Source: Clostridia bacterium
GTDB taxonomy: Bacteria > Bacillota > Clostridia > Oscillospirales > CAG-272
Assembly (NCBI GenBank): GCA_017619885.1
Contig: JAFZRM010000203.1
Location: 1 to 35,507 of the forward strand
Length of the DNA stretch: 35,507 nt
Direction of reading: 5' to 3'
Both the position numbers and the translations under genes were made by a program. Shown in pieces: positions 1-7,415 of this stretch. Within the stretch, counting starts at the first letter, position 1. Every line of letters starts with the position of its first letter. Under the pieces are notes generated by a model, which saw nothing but the letters and a program-made list of their open reading frames with translations, ran no database searches and was not told the DNA's origin.

Positions 1-14
1 GGGCGACTTCATTG

Positions 15-44
15 AAAAAACCTCGTCTTTCGACGAGGTTTTTT
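15..44 (-). terminator. Intrinsic terminator after tRNA-Gln
   Basis: A perfect 7-bp stem (21-27 with 32-38, loop TTTC) is flanked by six A (15-20) and six T (39-44). It can stop transcription on either strand. On the minus strand it lies directly after the encoded CCA of the tRNA, so it most likely ends the tRNA transcript and any read-through from the gene at 182-625. Confidence 0.9.
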
Positions 45-45
45 C

Positions 46-123
46 TGGCTGGGATAGCTGGATTCGAACCAGCGGAGTGCAAGAGTCAAAGTCTTGTGCC
101 TTAACCGACTTGGCTATATCCCA
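46..123 (-). tRNA. tRNA-Gln (anticodon TTG), CCA encoded
   Basis: Read on the minus strand, the acceptor arm TGGGATA (123-117) pairs with TATCCCA (56-50). The T-loop GGTTCGAATCC is intact. The anticodon loop is CTTTGAC, giving anticodon TTG for glutamine. The discriminator base is G (position 49), as expected for tRNA-Gln, and CCA is encoded at 48-46. The gene has its own promoter at 136-164 and a terminator at 15-44, so it is an independent single-tRNA unit. Confidence 0.95.
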
Positions 124-135
124 TCGCAGGGCTAT

Positions 136-164
136 ATTCTATCACAAAACCAGCCGGTTGTCAA
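136..164 (-). promoter_or_regulatory. Sigma-A promoter of tRNA-Gln
   Basis: On the minus strand, TTGACA (164-159) is followed after exactly 17 bases by TAGAAT (141-136), with an extended -10 TGA directly before it. The expected transcript start is only a few bases upstream of the mature tRNA 5' end at 123, so the leader would be very short. Confidence 0.85.
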
Positions 165-181
165 GGCGTTAGATCATTTTT

Positions 182-625
182 TTACAAGTACTGTTTCATG
201 TCGTTTATCGCGTTGAGCTGGAACTGCATCATGTCGGCGGCGAGCGCAGCGGTCTGCTCGGATACGCCGGGGTTGTCGGCGAGCTGTTTTTTCAGCTCCG
301 CCACGCCCATGACGTAGCCGTTTATCATCATCTGCGCCGTCTTGCTGTCAGACGGATCCATCATCTGCTCGACCGCCATGCCGATCTCCGCCGGCAGTTT
401 TGCGAAAAAGCCCGCGTCCTCCGGCGCCTTGCCCTGCCCGGCGAGAAGACCGGCGGCGCGCGCCGCAAAGCCCTGATACTGCTTCAGATGCTCGCCCATC
501 AGCTGCCTCAGATCTTCGTTTTCCGTGTCCTTCATCAGCTTCGACGTCGATTCCACGCCCATCTTGCAGTTCTTGTAGATGTCCTTCAGCATTTCGGCGT
601 CAGCCGAATTCTGTTTTTTATCCAT
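182..625 (-). CDS. Small all-helical protein, possibly ferritin-like fold; function unknown
   Basis: This is a 147-residue soluble protein with no signal peptide and no membrane segment. It is rich in Met, Ala, Gln and Lys and looks like a bundle of four amphipathic helices (about 5-28, 34-62, 75-118 and 122-145). An N-terminal stretch of the type 'LKDIYKNCKMGVESTSKLM' resembles small ferritin-like or DUF2383-type helical proteins, but I cannot see the two carboxylate/His motifs of a di-iron site, so no metal function is claimed. The start is supported by GGAGG seven bases upstream. The gene follows the VanY gene at 683-1681, but a strong terminator hairpin (644-673) ends just before its ribosome binding site and I see no separate promoter. 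Expression probably depends on read-through. Confidence is high that it is a gene and low for its fold. Confidence 0.75.
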   Translation of the reverse strand: MDKKQNSADAEMLKDIYKNCKMGVESTSKLMKDTENEDLRQLMGEHLKQYQGFAARAAGLLAGQGKAPEDAGFFAKLPAEIGMAVEQMMDPSDSKTAQMMINGYVMGVAELKKQLADNPGVSEQTAALAADMMQFQLNAINDMKQYL

Positions 626-637
626 AATGATCCTCCG

Positions 638-673
638 AAAAAAAATAATACCTGCGTTAGCACAGGTATTATT
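638..673 (-). terminator. Terminator/attenuator between VanY gene and the 182-625 gene
   Basis: An 11-bp perfect stem (644-654 with 663-673, 8-base loop) is followed on the minus strand by eight T (the A run at 638-645, partly in the stem base). The GGAGG of the downstream gene begins almost immediately after the T tract, so this hairpin would decide how much transcript reaches that gene. Confidence 0.85.
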
Positions 674-682
674 GACGTAAGA

Positions 683-1681
683 TCACGGATTATTCGCCAG
701 ATATTCGACGTATTCCTCAAGACACATGCCCATATCGTATATTCGCTTGGCGTGATATCTGCCGACGTAGCGGAGATGCCACGGCTCGTAAACGTACGTC
801 GTTATCTCCTCTTTGTCCTGCGGATAACGCAGGATAAAGCCGAATTTCCAGCAGTTTTCGGCAAGCCACTCTGCCTCGTACGTGCCGGCAAAGTTCGAGA
901 GCGTGTGGTCGTAATCGAGCACGTCGACGGCAAGACCGGACTGATGCTCGCTCTCTCCCGGGTACGCCGTGTCGGACCGCGTCTTAGCGATCGCCTCCTC
1001 CTCGGTCATGCCATCTTCCATATATCCTTTGACTTCGTTGTCGAAGATGTATTTCTGCGTGTTGTACGGGCGGTACGCGCTGACCGAAGTCATCTTTTTG
1101 CAGCCGTTCGCGCGCGATTCTTTCAGAAACGCCTCGAGCGCTTTCGCGGCGTACAGCCGCAGCTGATCCTTCCTGTCGCCTCTTCTGTCGGCGAGCAGCG
1201 TCAGATCCGACGGCTTGTAGTCGCTGCCGAGAGGGTGGTCCGGGTTGACGAGAAGCAGATACGCGTCCCGGTCCTCCGGGTCCATATACTTTTCGTATTC
1301 GGAAAGATCTTCCTTGAAGCCGAGCTCGTTTTCATACGGCGCGGTCTCGGGCGCCGTCGTTTCCGGGACCGTGGTCTCCGGGGCCGTGGTCTCGGGGACC
1401 GTCGTTTCAGGCGCGGTCGTCTCCGGGACCGTAGTTTCCGGTTCGGTCGTTTCGGGTTCCGTAGTTTCCGGCATTGTAGTTTCGGGCTCGGTAGTTTCGG
1501 GCTCGGTAGTTTCGGGTTCCGTAGTTTCGGGTTCCGTAGTTTCGGGCTCCGTCGTCTCCGGTACGGTCGTCCCGGGGGCCGTCGTCTCAGGCTCTGTGTC
1601 CTGCAGTGCGGGTGAAGTGCACGACGCCATGATAAGCGCGCACAGCACGGCGGCGGTCAATGCGATAAAAATCCTTTTCAA
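683..1681 (-). CDS. VanY-type D-Ala-D-Ala carboxypeptidase lipoprotein (peptidase M15B), copy 1
   Basis: This is a predicted extracellular zinc D,D-carboxypeptidase that would trim the terminal D-Ala from peptidoglycan stem peptides. With the TTG start at 1681-1679 it has 332 residues. That start lies six bases after GGGAG and just after the stop of the upstream gene. The longer reading frame to 1729 adds 16 residues that overlap the upstream gene and is rejected. A lipoprotein signal ends in the lipobox IMASC. Then come 17 five-residue units of the type xPETT (1340-1594) that form a spacer from the membrane, and then the M15 domain. The domain shows SAYRPYNTQK, the metal-binding SEHQSGLAVDV (SxHxxGxxxD) and EPWHLRYVG (ExxH). 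It is a paralogue of the next gene upstream, with which it shares a transcript. Confidence 0.9.
   Translation of the reverse strand: MKRIFIALTAAVLCALIMASCTSPALQDTEPETTAPGTTVPETTEPETTEPETTEPETTEPETTEPETTMPETTEPETTEPETTVPETTAPETTVPETTAPETTVPETTAPETAPYENELGFKEDLSEYEKYMDPEDRDAYLLLVNPDHPLGSDYKPSDLTLLADRRGDRKDQLRLYAAKALEAFLKESRANGCKKMTSVSAYRPYNTQKYIFDNEVKGYMEDGMTEEEAIAKTRSDTAYPGESEHQSGLAVDVLDYDHTLSNFAGTYEAEWLAENCWKFGFILRYPQDKEEITTYVYEPWHLRYVGRYHAKRIYDMGMCLEEYVEYLANNP
1340..1594 (-). repeat. 17 tandem 15-bp units encoding xPETT linker
   Basis: The stretch encodes 17 successive pentapeptides (EPETT, VPETT, APETT, MPETT and variants). At DNA level the units are degenerate at third positions but nearly identical for several consecutive copies in the middle of the tract, so slippage or recombination could change copy number. 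Confidence 0.9.
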
Positions 1682-1694
1682 ATCGATCTCCCGG

Positions 1695-2645
1695 TCAGTT
1701 GTTCGCCAGATATTCGATATATTCTTCAAGGCACATGCCCATCTCGTATATGCGCTTCGCGTGATATCTGCCGACGTAGCGGAAGTGCCACGGCTCGTAA
1801 ACGTACGTCGTTATTTCTTCCTGGTCGGGCAGATAGCGCAGGATGAAGCCGAATTTCCAGGCGTTTTCAGCAAGCCATTTCGCCTCGTAAGTGTCGGCGA
1901 AAGCCGGCTGCGCCGAGCTCAGGTTGTGCATGTCGACGGCAAGCCCCGTCTGATGCTCGCTCTCGCCCGGGAACGCCGTGTCCTTGCGCTCGATCGCGAT
2001 CGCCTCTTCCTCGGAATATCCCTTTTCCATCAGCTTTTTGACGTCGCCGTCGAATATCTCTTTCTGCGAATCGTAACTTCTGTAAGCGCTCGTCACGGTC
2101 ACGTTCTTGCAGCCGTTAGCGCGCGCTTCCTTCAGGAACGCCTCGAGCGATTTGGCGGCGTAGAGCCGCATATATCTCTTGCTCCTGTCGGGTCTCGTGT
2201 CGACGAGCGGCTCGAGATCCGTCGGCTTGTAGTCCTTGCCGACGGGATTGGACGGATTGACGAGTATCAGATACGCGTCGCGGTCCTCGGGATTCATGTA
2301 TTTTTCATAAGACGACAGATCGACCGTGAAATCCGGGATGTCCGGGTCTTTTTCCGGCGCCGTCGTCGGCTCCGGAGTCGTCTGCGCGGTCGTGGTCTGC
2401 TCGTCCGTGACGTGCGCGGTCTGCTCCTGCGTGACCGTGTCGGGCTCGTCGGTCTGCGTGCCGGGCGTCTCGTCCGTCGAGATCGGCGGGAGCGTTTCCG
2501 GATCGGGCTGCGTCAGATCCGTCGGCGCGGTTATGACCGTATGCGTCGTCGTGAACGGCTCCTCCGGCTCACAGCCGCAGAGCAGCGCCGAGCAGAGCAA
2601 TACCGCGGCGAGCACGGCCGATACTGATTTTATTCTAAGATCCAT
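1695..2645 (-). CDS. VanY-type D-Ala-D-Ala carboxypeptidase lipoprotein (peptidase M15B), copy 2
   Basis: This is a 316-residue protein when started at the ATG at 2645-2643, which has AGAGAGG eight bases upstream; the frame also allows a start at 2669, inside the promoter. A signal peptide ends in the lipobox SALLCGC. A Thr/Pro/Glu-rich linker follows (about residues 22-105), and then an M15B peptidase domain with SAYRSYDSQKEIFD, SEHQTGLAVDM and EPWHFRYVG, all zinc and catalytic residues present. The domain is very close to that of the downstream gene while the linkers are unrelated in detail, which fits a tandem duplication with free divergence of the spacer. It is the first gene of the minus-strand transcript from the promoter at 2669-2697. 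The likely role is peptidoglycan trimming; there is no vanR/S/H/A/X context, so a vancomycin-resistance role is not supported. Confidence 0.9.
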   Translation of the reverse strand: MDLRIKSVSAVLAAVLLCSALLCGCEPEEPFTTTHTVITAPTDLTQPDPETLPPISTDETPGTQTDEPDTVTQEQTAHVTDEQTTTAQTTPEPTTAPEKDPDIPDFTVDLSSYEKYMNPEDRDAYLILVNPSNPVGKDYKPTDLEPLVDTRPDRSKRYMRLYAAKSLEAFLKEARANGCKNVTVTSAYRSYDSQKEIFDGDVKKLMEKGYSEEEAIAIERKDTAFPGESEHQTGLAVDMHNLSSAQPAFADTYEAKWLAENAWKFGFILRYLPDQEEITTYVYEPWHFRYVGRYHAKRIYEMGMCLEEYIEYLANN

Positions 2646-2668
2646 TGCTGATACCTCTCTTTTCATCA

Positions 2669-2697
2669 ATTTTACACGGATACGGACTTCAAATCAA
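2669..2697 (-). promoter_or_regulatory. Sigma-A promoter of the VanY pair
   Basis: On the minus strand, TTGATT (2697-2692), 17 bases, TAAAAT (2674-2669). It lies 24 bases before the chosen start at 2645 and about 30 bases from the divergent promoter at 2730-2758, so the two units share a short control region. Confidence 0.7.
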
Positions 2698-2729
2698 GTG
2701 AAATGGTGTGCATTTTTTTAAATAATCTA

Positions 2730-2758
2730 TTTACAAAACCGTGCGGATAGTGTATAAT
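2730..2758 (+). promoter_or_regulatory. Sigma-A promoter of the PfkB-like/glucosaminidase/deaminase unit
   Basis: TTTACA (2730-2735), 17-base spacer, TATAAT (2753-2758). It lies about 75 bases before the start at 2833 and is divergent from the promoter at 2669-2697. Confidence 0.85.
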
Positions 2759-2832
2759 GGACGTGTCGGATCCGGTCGCCGCGCGGCGAAAACGGTCCGG
2801 AAACAGCAGGTTTTGCGATTTCGGTGGATGAT

Positions 2833-3759
2833 ATGAAAAAAAGAGTACTGATACTGTCCGGCGCTTACATGTGCTTCGACGCTTATATGCAGGCCCTGCC
2901 CGGCGGCACGAACGAGGCGAGGGGGGACGGCTATAAATACGTTCCCGGCGGGACCGGGATAGTCGCCGCGCTGACTTTCCGCGCGCTCGGGCTCGACGGC
3001 ATTTTCTGCTCCGCCGTCGGCTCGGACCGCCACGGCAGAGAGCTTACCGGCTTTCTCGAGGACGCCGGCGTCGACCGCAGGTTCGTCAAGCGGGTGCAGA
3101 AAAAGGAGACCGGACTTTACATGACGATCCACGAGCAGAGCAGAGCCGGCAGGATCATAAGGTTCCCCGGCGCCAACGAAGCTCTGACGGCGGAGGATAT
3201 AAAGGCGGCGTTCATGGTGTATCCCGACGCCGTGTACATACAGAACGATCTGCCGGACGGGCTCGCCGCATACGCCGCGAACGTCGCGGCAAACAAAGGC
3301 GTGCCGGTGTTCTGGCATCCGTGCGGACCGGCAAAGCGGTCCGAGCCGCCGATCGGCGTGCGGCTCGAGGCGGCGGTCTTCGAGGCGTCCGAGGTCGGAT
3401 CGTACTGCGGCGTCGAGCCTACGGAATACGAAAAATTCCTGCCGGCGGCGATGGCGCTCGCCTCGCGCATCAGCGCGAAGCACTATATAATCCGCATCCC
3501 GGACCGCGGCGCGTTCATCTACGACGGACTGCACAGCGAGATGGCGGCGGAATATCCTTCAACGTATCTCGACGAAAACTACGCCCCCGCCGTGTACGGC
3601 GCGGCGTTTTGCGCGGCGTATATAAAGACAGACGGCAACGCGAGAAAAGCCGCCAAATGCGCCGCCGCGGCGTACGCCTATTCATCCTCGAACGAGGGCG
3701 GCGTCGGCTCCGTGCCGTCCGCCGACGATCTGATAAAATTTTTGAAAAAAGACGGCTGA
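2833..3759 (+). CDS. PfkB/ribokinase-fold protein with degenerate catalytic motif (possible pseudokinase)
   Basis: This is a 308-residue soluble protein of the ribokinase/PfkB sugar-kinase fold. The ATG at 2833 is preferred (GGTGG five bases upstream) over the in-frame GTG at 2824. The N-terminal family signature is recognisable as VPGGTGIVAALTFRALG (residues 38-53), followed by the GSDxxG-type SAVGSDRHGREL. The second PfkB signature, normally DTxGAGDxF with the catalytic Asp, should fall at about 248-256. Here it reads DENYAPAVYGAAF: the Gly-Ala-Gly-Asp is replaced by Tyr-Ala-Pro-Ala. Known kinases of the family need this Asp, so activity is doubtful, although the sugar-binding lid region looks intact. 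The protein may bind a sugar or nucleoside as a regulator, or have an altered active site. The next gene starts one base after its stop. Confidence 0.8.
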   Translation: MKKRVLILSGAYMCFDAYMQALPGGTNEARGDGYKYVPGGTGIVAALTFRALGLDGIFCSAVGSDRHGRELTGFLEDAGVDRRFVKRVQKKETGLYMTIHEQSRAGRIIRFPGANEALTAEDIKAAFMVYPDAVYIQNDLPDGLAAYAANVAANKGVPVFWHPCGPAKRSEPPIGVRLEAAVFEASEVGSYCGVEPTEYEKFLPAAMALASRISAKHYIIRIPDRGAFIYDGLHSEMAAEYPSTYLDENYAPAVYGAAFCAAYIKTDGNARKAAKCAAAAYAYSSSNEGGVGSVPSADDLIKFLKKDG

Positions 3760-3760
3760 G

Positions 3761-5671
3761 ATGGATAACCGGATGAAAAAGATCATAAAAGTGTTGTGCG
3801 CGCTGCTCGCGCTGCTTCTGATACCGGTCCCCGCCGTGTCGGCGGAGGACGGCTACGCGGAGTCGCTCGTACAAAAAGGCTTCCCGCAAGACTACGCGGA
3901 GAAGCTGTCGCAGCTGCATAAAAAGCATCCGTCCTGGGAGTTCGAGCCGATAAACATAACCGAAATGTCGGGCGGCAAATACACGTGGGATTACGTGCTT
4001 TACATGGAGACCGAGGACAATCCGAAGCGGAGCCTCGTGCCGAACGGAGATCAGTATATCGTCCTGCGCGACATGTCGAATTACGAGCAGTACGATTCCG
4101 GCTGGTGGAAGGCGTCGCGCGCCGCGGTCGAATACATGATGGACCCGCGCAATTTCATGGACGAACAGCAGATTTTCCAGTTCTACGATCTCGCCTGGAA
4201 CGACACTGTGACGCTCGACATGGTGAAAGCCGCCGTCAAAGGCACGTTCATGGCGAACGCCAAGCTCGACGGCGAGTATTCGGATACGACTTACGCCGAA
4301 TACTTTTACGAGATCGGCAAAGAGCTCGGAGCGAGCCCGGTATATCTCGCGGCGAGAGTCAGGGCGGAGCAGGGCACCGCGGGAACGAGCTCGCTGATAA
4401 ACGGCAAATGCGGCGACAAGCTCTGGTATTATTATTCGAACAAAGTCACCGGCTCCGAAAACGGTCACCTGATAAAAGCCCCGACCTCGGGCTATACCGA
4501 AGCGCAGCTCAAATCGTATAACGGACTGTATAACTACTTCAACATCGGAGCCGCCGGTACCGGATATTTCGCGATCTATCTCGGCGGTATGAACGAGGCG
4601 AAAAACGGTACGCCGGAAAAAGCCGCGGAATGGGGCGGCGCGTCGTGGAACACGCGCTGGAAGGCGCTTTACGGCGGGGCGTACCGCGCCACGGACACGT
4701 ATATAAAAGACTATCAGAACACGCCGTATTTTCAGAAATTCAACGTCGATCCGAGATCTTCGCGCAATTTCTGGGGCCAGTATATGCAGAGCATCCACGG
4801 CTCGACCGGCGTGGCGACTACGTTTTACAATTCCTTCAAGGAAAACGCCATGCTCGATCTGCCGTATACGTTCCTTATCCCCGTGTTCGACGGAATGCCG
4901 GAGTCGTGTCCGTATCCCGACGGCTCGGAATTCCAGGACACTAAATATCTGACAAAGAACACCGTGGACTCGTACGTTACGGTCGATCTGTCAGCGCTTG
5001 ACGGCGTGAAGAAGAGATATTCGAAAGCAAAGGTCAGCTGGCGCGTGTTCGCCGGCGGCACCGGCGACTGTCTCGGGCTCGGCGACGTCGATCTGTCAGT
5101 TTATTCCGGCGTATGTATCGAATACTCCGTCGCGGAGAATTTCGACCGCGACGCCTGCGGAGTCGCCTCGTTCATCGGGCTCGTATCAGACGGGTCGGCG
5201 CCGTACGGCGGAGAGGGGAGCGAGCCGGATTATTCCGCGGATATCGCGCACAAGCGCATAAACGACGGCAAAAACGGCTATCTGCACCGCGTCTCGACTT
5301 ATATCGACCTGTCGGACGTCGCGTACAGCGGACCGGTGTTCCTGTGCGCGTACACGCAGAAAAACCAGACGTATCTGATACACAATATCGCCTTCGTCAC
5401 CGACAAAGGATACGAGGCGCCCGCGCCCGTCACCGCGTCAGTTACGGAAACGGAGCCGCCGACGGAGCCCGATACGACGGCGGAGCCGGAGACGGACGGC
5501 ACGGAGCCGGATACGACGGCGGCGCCGGAGCCGGAGATCGAAGAAGAGGGCTTCAGGCCGTTATACGCGGTCATCATCGCGGTATGCTCGGCGGTCATCG
5601 CCGGCGGTATTGCCGCAGTTATAGTAATGAAAGTACCGAAAAAGGAGAAAAAGACCGATGAAGAGAAGTGA
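3761..5671 (+). CDS. Membrane-anchored endo-beta-N-acetylglucosaminidase (LytD/GH73-like)
   Basis: This is a 636-residue surface enzyme predicted to cleave N-acetylglucosaminyl bonds in peptidoglycan. It has an N-terminal Sec signal (KKIIKVLCALLALLLIPVPA, residues 6-25). The region 27-90 starts with FPQDYAEKLSQLHKKHPSWEF, the lead-in typical of clostridial glucosaminidases. The catalytic domain contains YMMDPRNFMDEQQIFQF and LGASPVYLAARVRAEQGT, with the expected general acid Glu203. Then come a beta-rich domain of unknown function (about 410-545), a Thr/Glu/Pro linker and a C-terminal membrane helix (about 599-622) with a Lys-rich tail. Anchoring by a C-terminal helix instead of LPxTG is notable. 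The start could also be the Met at 3773; neither has a strong ribosome binding site, and coupling to the gene that ends at 3759 is likely. The end overlaps the next gene by 14 bases. Confidence 0.88.
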   Translation: MDNRMKKIIKVLCALLALLLIPVPAVSAEDGYAESLVQKGFPQDYAEKLSQLHKKHPSWEFEPINITEMSGGKYTWDYVLYMETEDNPKRSLVPNGDQYIVLRDMSNYEQYDSGWWKASRAAVEYMMDPRNFMDEQQIFQFYDLAWNDTVTLDMVKAAVKGTFMANAKLDGEYSDTTYAEYFYEIGKELGASPVYLAARVRAEQGTAGTSSLINGKCGDKLWYYYSNKVTGSENGHLIKAPTSGYTEAQLKSYNGLYNYFNIGAAGTGYFAIYLGGMNEAKNGTPEKAAEWGGASWNTRWKALYGGAYRATDTYIKDYQNTPYFQKFNVDPRSSRNFWGQYMQSIHGSTGVATTFYNSFKENAMLDLPYTFLIPVFDGMPESCPYPDGSEFQDTKYLTKNTVDSYVTVDLSALDGVKKRYSKAKVSWRVFAGGTGDCLGLGDVDLSVYSGVCIEYSVAENFDRDACGVASFIGLVSDGSAPYGGEGSEPDYSADIAHKRINDGKNGYLHRVSTYIDLSDVAYSGPVFLCAYTQKNQTYLIHNIAFVTDKGYEAPAPVTASVTETEPPTEPDTTAEPETDGTEPDTTAAPEPEIEEEGFRPLYAVIIAVCSAVIAGGIAAVIVMKVPKKEKKTDEEK

Positions 5672-6134
5672 TTACATCAACTGGGACGAGTATTTCATGT
5701 CAGTTGCGGTGCTCGCCGCGATGCGCAGCAAGGACCCGAACACACAGGTCGGCGCCTGCATAGTCGGCGAGGACAAGAGGATAATATCGACGGGCTACAA
5801 CGGATTCCCGCGCGGCTGCTCCGACGACGATTTCCCGTGGGACCGCGAGGGCGAGGAGACGAAATATCCGTTCGTCGTCCACGCAGAACTGAACGCCATA
5901 CTCAACGCCGGCGGCAGGAACGTCAACGGCGCGACCCTCTACGTCGGACTGTTTCCGTGCAACGAGTGCGCGAAGGCGATAATCCAGGCGGGGATAAAAG
6001 AGGTCGTGTATCTGTCGGACAAATATAACGGCATCCCGTCCAATCTCGCGTCAAAGCGCATGCTCGCGTCGGCGAAGGTCGCGATCCGCAAATTCGAGCC
6101 GGAGCTCGACAGCATAGAGATAAGATTCAGATGA
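5658..6134 (+). CDS. Deoxycytidylate (dCMP) deaminase
   Basis: This is a 158-residue cytosolic zinc enzyme predicted to convert dCMP to dUMP for thymidylate synthesis. The full cytidine/deoxycytidylate deaminase signature is present: VHAELNAIL (zinc ligand His75, proton shuttle Glu77) and PCNECAK (zinc ligands Cys101 and Cys104). The GYNGFPRGCSD segment is typical of dCMP deaminases (ComEB family) rather than cytidine or guanine deaminases. The length matches the family. GGAG lies nine bases upstream, within the end of the glucosaminidase gene, so translation is coupled. It is placed among cell-envelope genes without an obvious functional link. Confidence 0.93.
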   Translation: MKRSDYINWDEYFMSVAVLAAMRSKDPNTQVGACIVGEDKRIISTGYNGFPRGCSDDDFPWDREGEETKYPFVVHAELNAILNAGGRNVNGATLYVGLFPCNECAKAIIQAGIKEVVYLSDKYNGIPSNLASKRMLASAKVAIRKFEPELDSIEIRFR

Positions 6135-6162
6135 TGCGCCGCCGCGGCGCGGAGGTATCCGT

Positions 6163-7269
6163 ATGGTAAATATCGTTATCAGAAAGCGCACGCCGCTCCC
6201 TTGCGGCGAGGTCATGTCGGTCGCCGCGGAGGATGAGGCGGGGAAGGTGCTTTCGACCGGGATATTCACTCTGACCCAAACCGCTTTTTCGGGCGGCACG
6301 GTGAAGACGATGACGGTCGGCGGCATCGGTACGCCGCCGGAGTACAGACGGCGCGGCAACGTCAGGGCGATGCTCACGCGCATGCACGAGGTCGGGCGCG
6401 ACGAAGGCGCCGCCGTCGCGCTGCTGCATCCGTTTTCATTCACGTATTACAACAAATTCGGCTACGAGAGGGTCGCGGATCATCTGATCGCGACGTTTCC
6501 GGCGTCAGCGCTCGATTTCGTCAGATACGACGGCGGATTCGTCCCGTATGACGAGAGCCGCCTGCCCGATATGCTGAAAATATATGAGGAATTCAGCCGC
6601 GGCAGAAACCTGCTTTTTCCGAGATACGACGGCAGTCATTACACCGGTGGTGGAAAGAACGCGTATATCTGTTATGAGAACGGAGAGCCGTCGGCATACG
6701 TCGTCTTCTCCGGCAGCAAGACGTACAGCGTCAACACGTATATAAACACGAAGCTGACCGTGCACGAGCTCGCGTACGTCAGCCCGTCCGCGCTGTCCCG
6801 CGTGTTCTCGTTTCTGCGGATGTTCGAGGGAGAATACGAGACGGTGCAGCTGTGCGACTGCTCGCTGTACCGCGAGGCAGACCTGATGCTGCGGCATTAT
6901 GCGGACACCGAATATAAACTGATACCGGACATCGCCGCGCGTGTGCTCGACACGGAAAAACTTCTTGACGCGCACACGTATCCGCAGAACGACGGTACGT
7001 TCACCGTCCGCGTGGAAGACGGTATGGACAGCATCGCCGGACTGTTTTGCGTATCGTACGGCAAAGACGGACACGAGGTCAGGCGGCTCACGGACGGAGA
7101 CGCCGATCTGACCGTTACCGCAGGCGCTTTGACGCGCATAATATACGGCGCCCCGGCTTGCGATACGCGCGGGCTGTCGTATCTGCCCGGCGTCACGGTG
7201 CACAAAGACTGCGCGGACCTTATCCGCGCGTTCCCCGACAGACCGCTCGGCGTGTTCGAACATTTCTGA
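6163..7269 (+). CDS. Eis-like GNAT N-acetyltransferase
   Basis: This is a 368-residue cytosolic acetyltransferase of the enhanced-intracellular-survival (Eis) type. The first GNAT domain has the acetyl-CoA loop in GTPPEYRRRGNVRAML (R-R-x-G-N variant of RxxGxG/A, about residues 63-78) followed by LLHPFSFTYYNKFGYERV, which is strongly diagnostic for this family. A second, degenerate GNAT domain and a sterol-carrier-like C-terminal domain fill the rest. Characterised Eis proteins acetylate aminoglycosides or other amines with broad specificity; the natural substrate here is unknown. GGAGGT is seven bases upstream of the ATG. The gene probably ends the transcript starting at 2730-2758. I see no clear terminator in 7270-7346. 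Confidence 0.88.
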   Translation: MVNIVIRKRTPLPCGEVMSVAAEDEAGKVLSTGIFTLTQTAFSGGTVKTMTVGGIGTPPEYRRRGNVRAMLTRMHEVGRDEGAAVALLHPFSFTYYNKFGYERVADHLIATFPASALDFVRYDGGFVPYDESRLPDMLKIYEEFSRGRNLLFPRYDGSHYTGGGKNAYICYENGEPSAYVVFSGSKTYSVNTYINTKLTVHELAYVSPSALSRVFSFLRMFEGEYETVQLCDCSLYREADLMLRHYADTEYKLIPDIAARVLDTEKLLDAHTYPQNDGTFTVRVEDGMDSIAGLFCVSYGKDGHEVRRLTDGDADLTVTAGALTRIIYGAPACDTRGLSYLPGVTVHKDCADLIRAFPDRPLGVFEHF

Positions 7270-7346
7270 GATACCGCGTAAAAATCTGTTATTCAAAGAT
7301 TTTTGATAACGACACATTTGACACTATAAACTGCCTCCCGTAACTA

Positions 7347-7375
7347 TTGACAAAAACCGATTTTTGTGATAGAAT
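7347..7375 (+). promoter_or_regulatory. Sigma-A promoter of the SPFH/zinc-ribbon gene
   Basis: TTGACA (7347-7352), 17-base spacer ending in TGTGA, TAGAAT (7370-7375). A near-consensus promoter with an extended -10, about 40 bases before the start codon. Confidence 0.9.
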
Positions 7376-7415
7376 ACGTGTGGACATAAATATTCAAACG
7401 AAAGGATGATAAACA

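Noticed and set aside
1340..1594. CRISPR-like array
   Set aside because: The 15-bp units are contiguous without spacers and lie in frame in a protein linker.
1245..2627. Plus-strand frame with Val/Ser/Gly repeats opposite the VanY genes
   Set aside because: The repeats are the reverse complement of the PETT linker; the minus-strand genes have signal peptides, catalytic motifs and ribosome binding sites.
683..2645. Vancomycin resistance cluster
   Set aside because: VanY-type peptidases are common housekeeping enzymes; no VanH, VanA-type ligase, VanX or VanRS two-component genes are nearby.
3515..4798. Minus-strand frame of 427 codons opposite the PfkB-like and glucosaminidase genes
   Set aside because: Arg-rich shadow frame in GC-rich DNA, spanning two real genes on the other strand.
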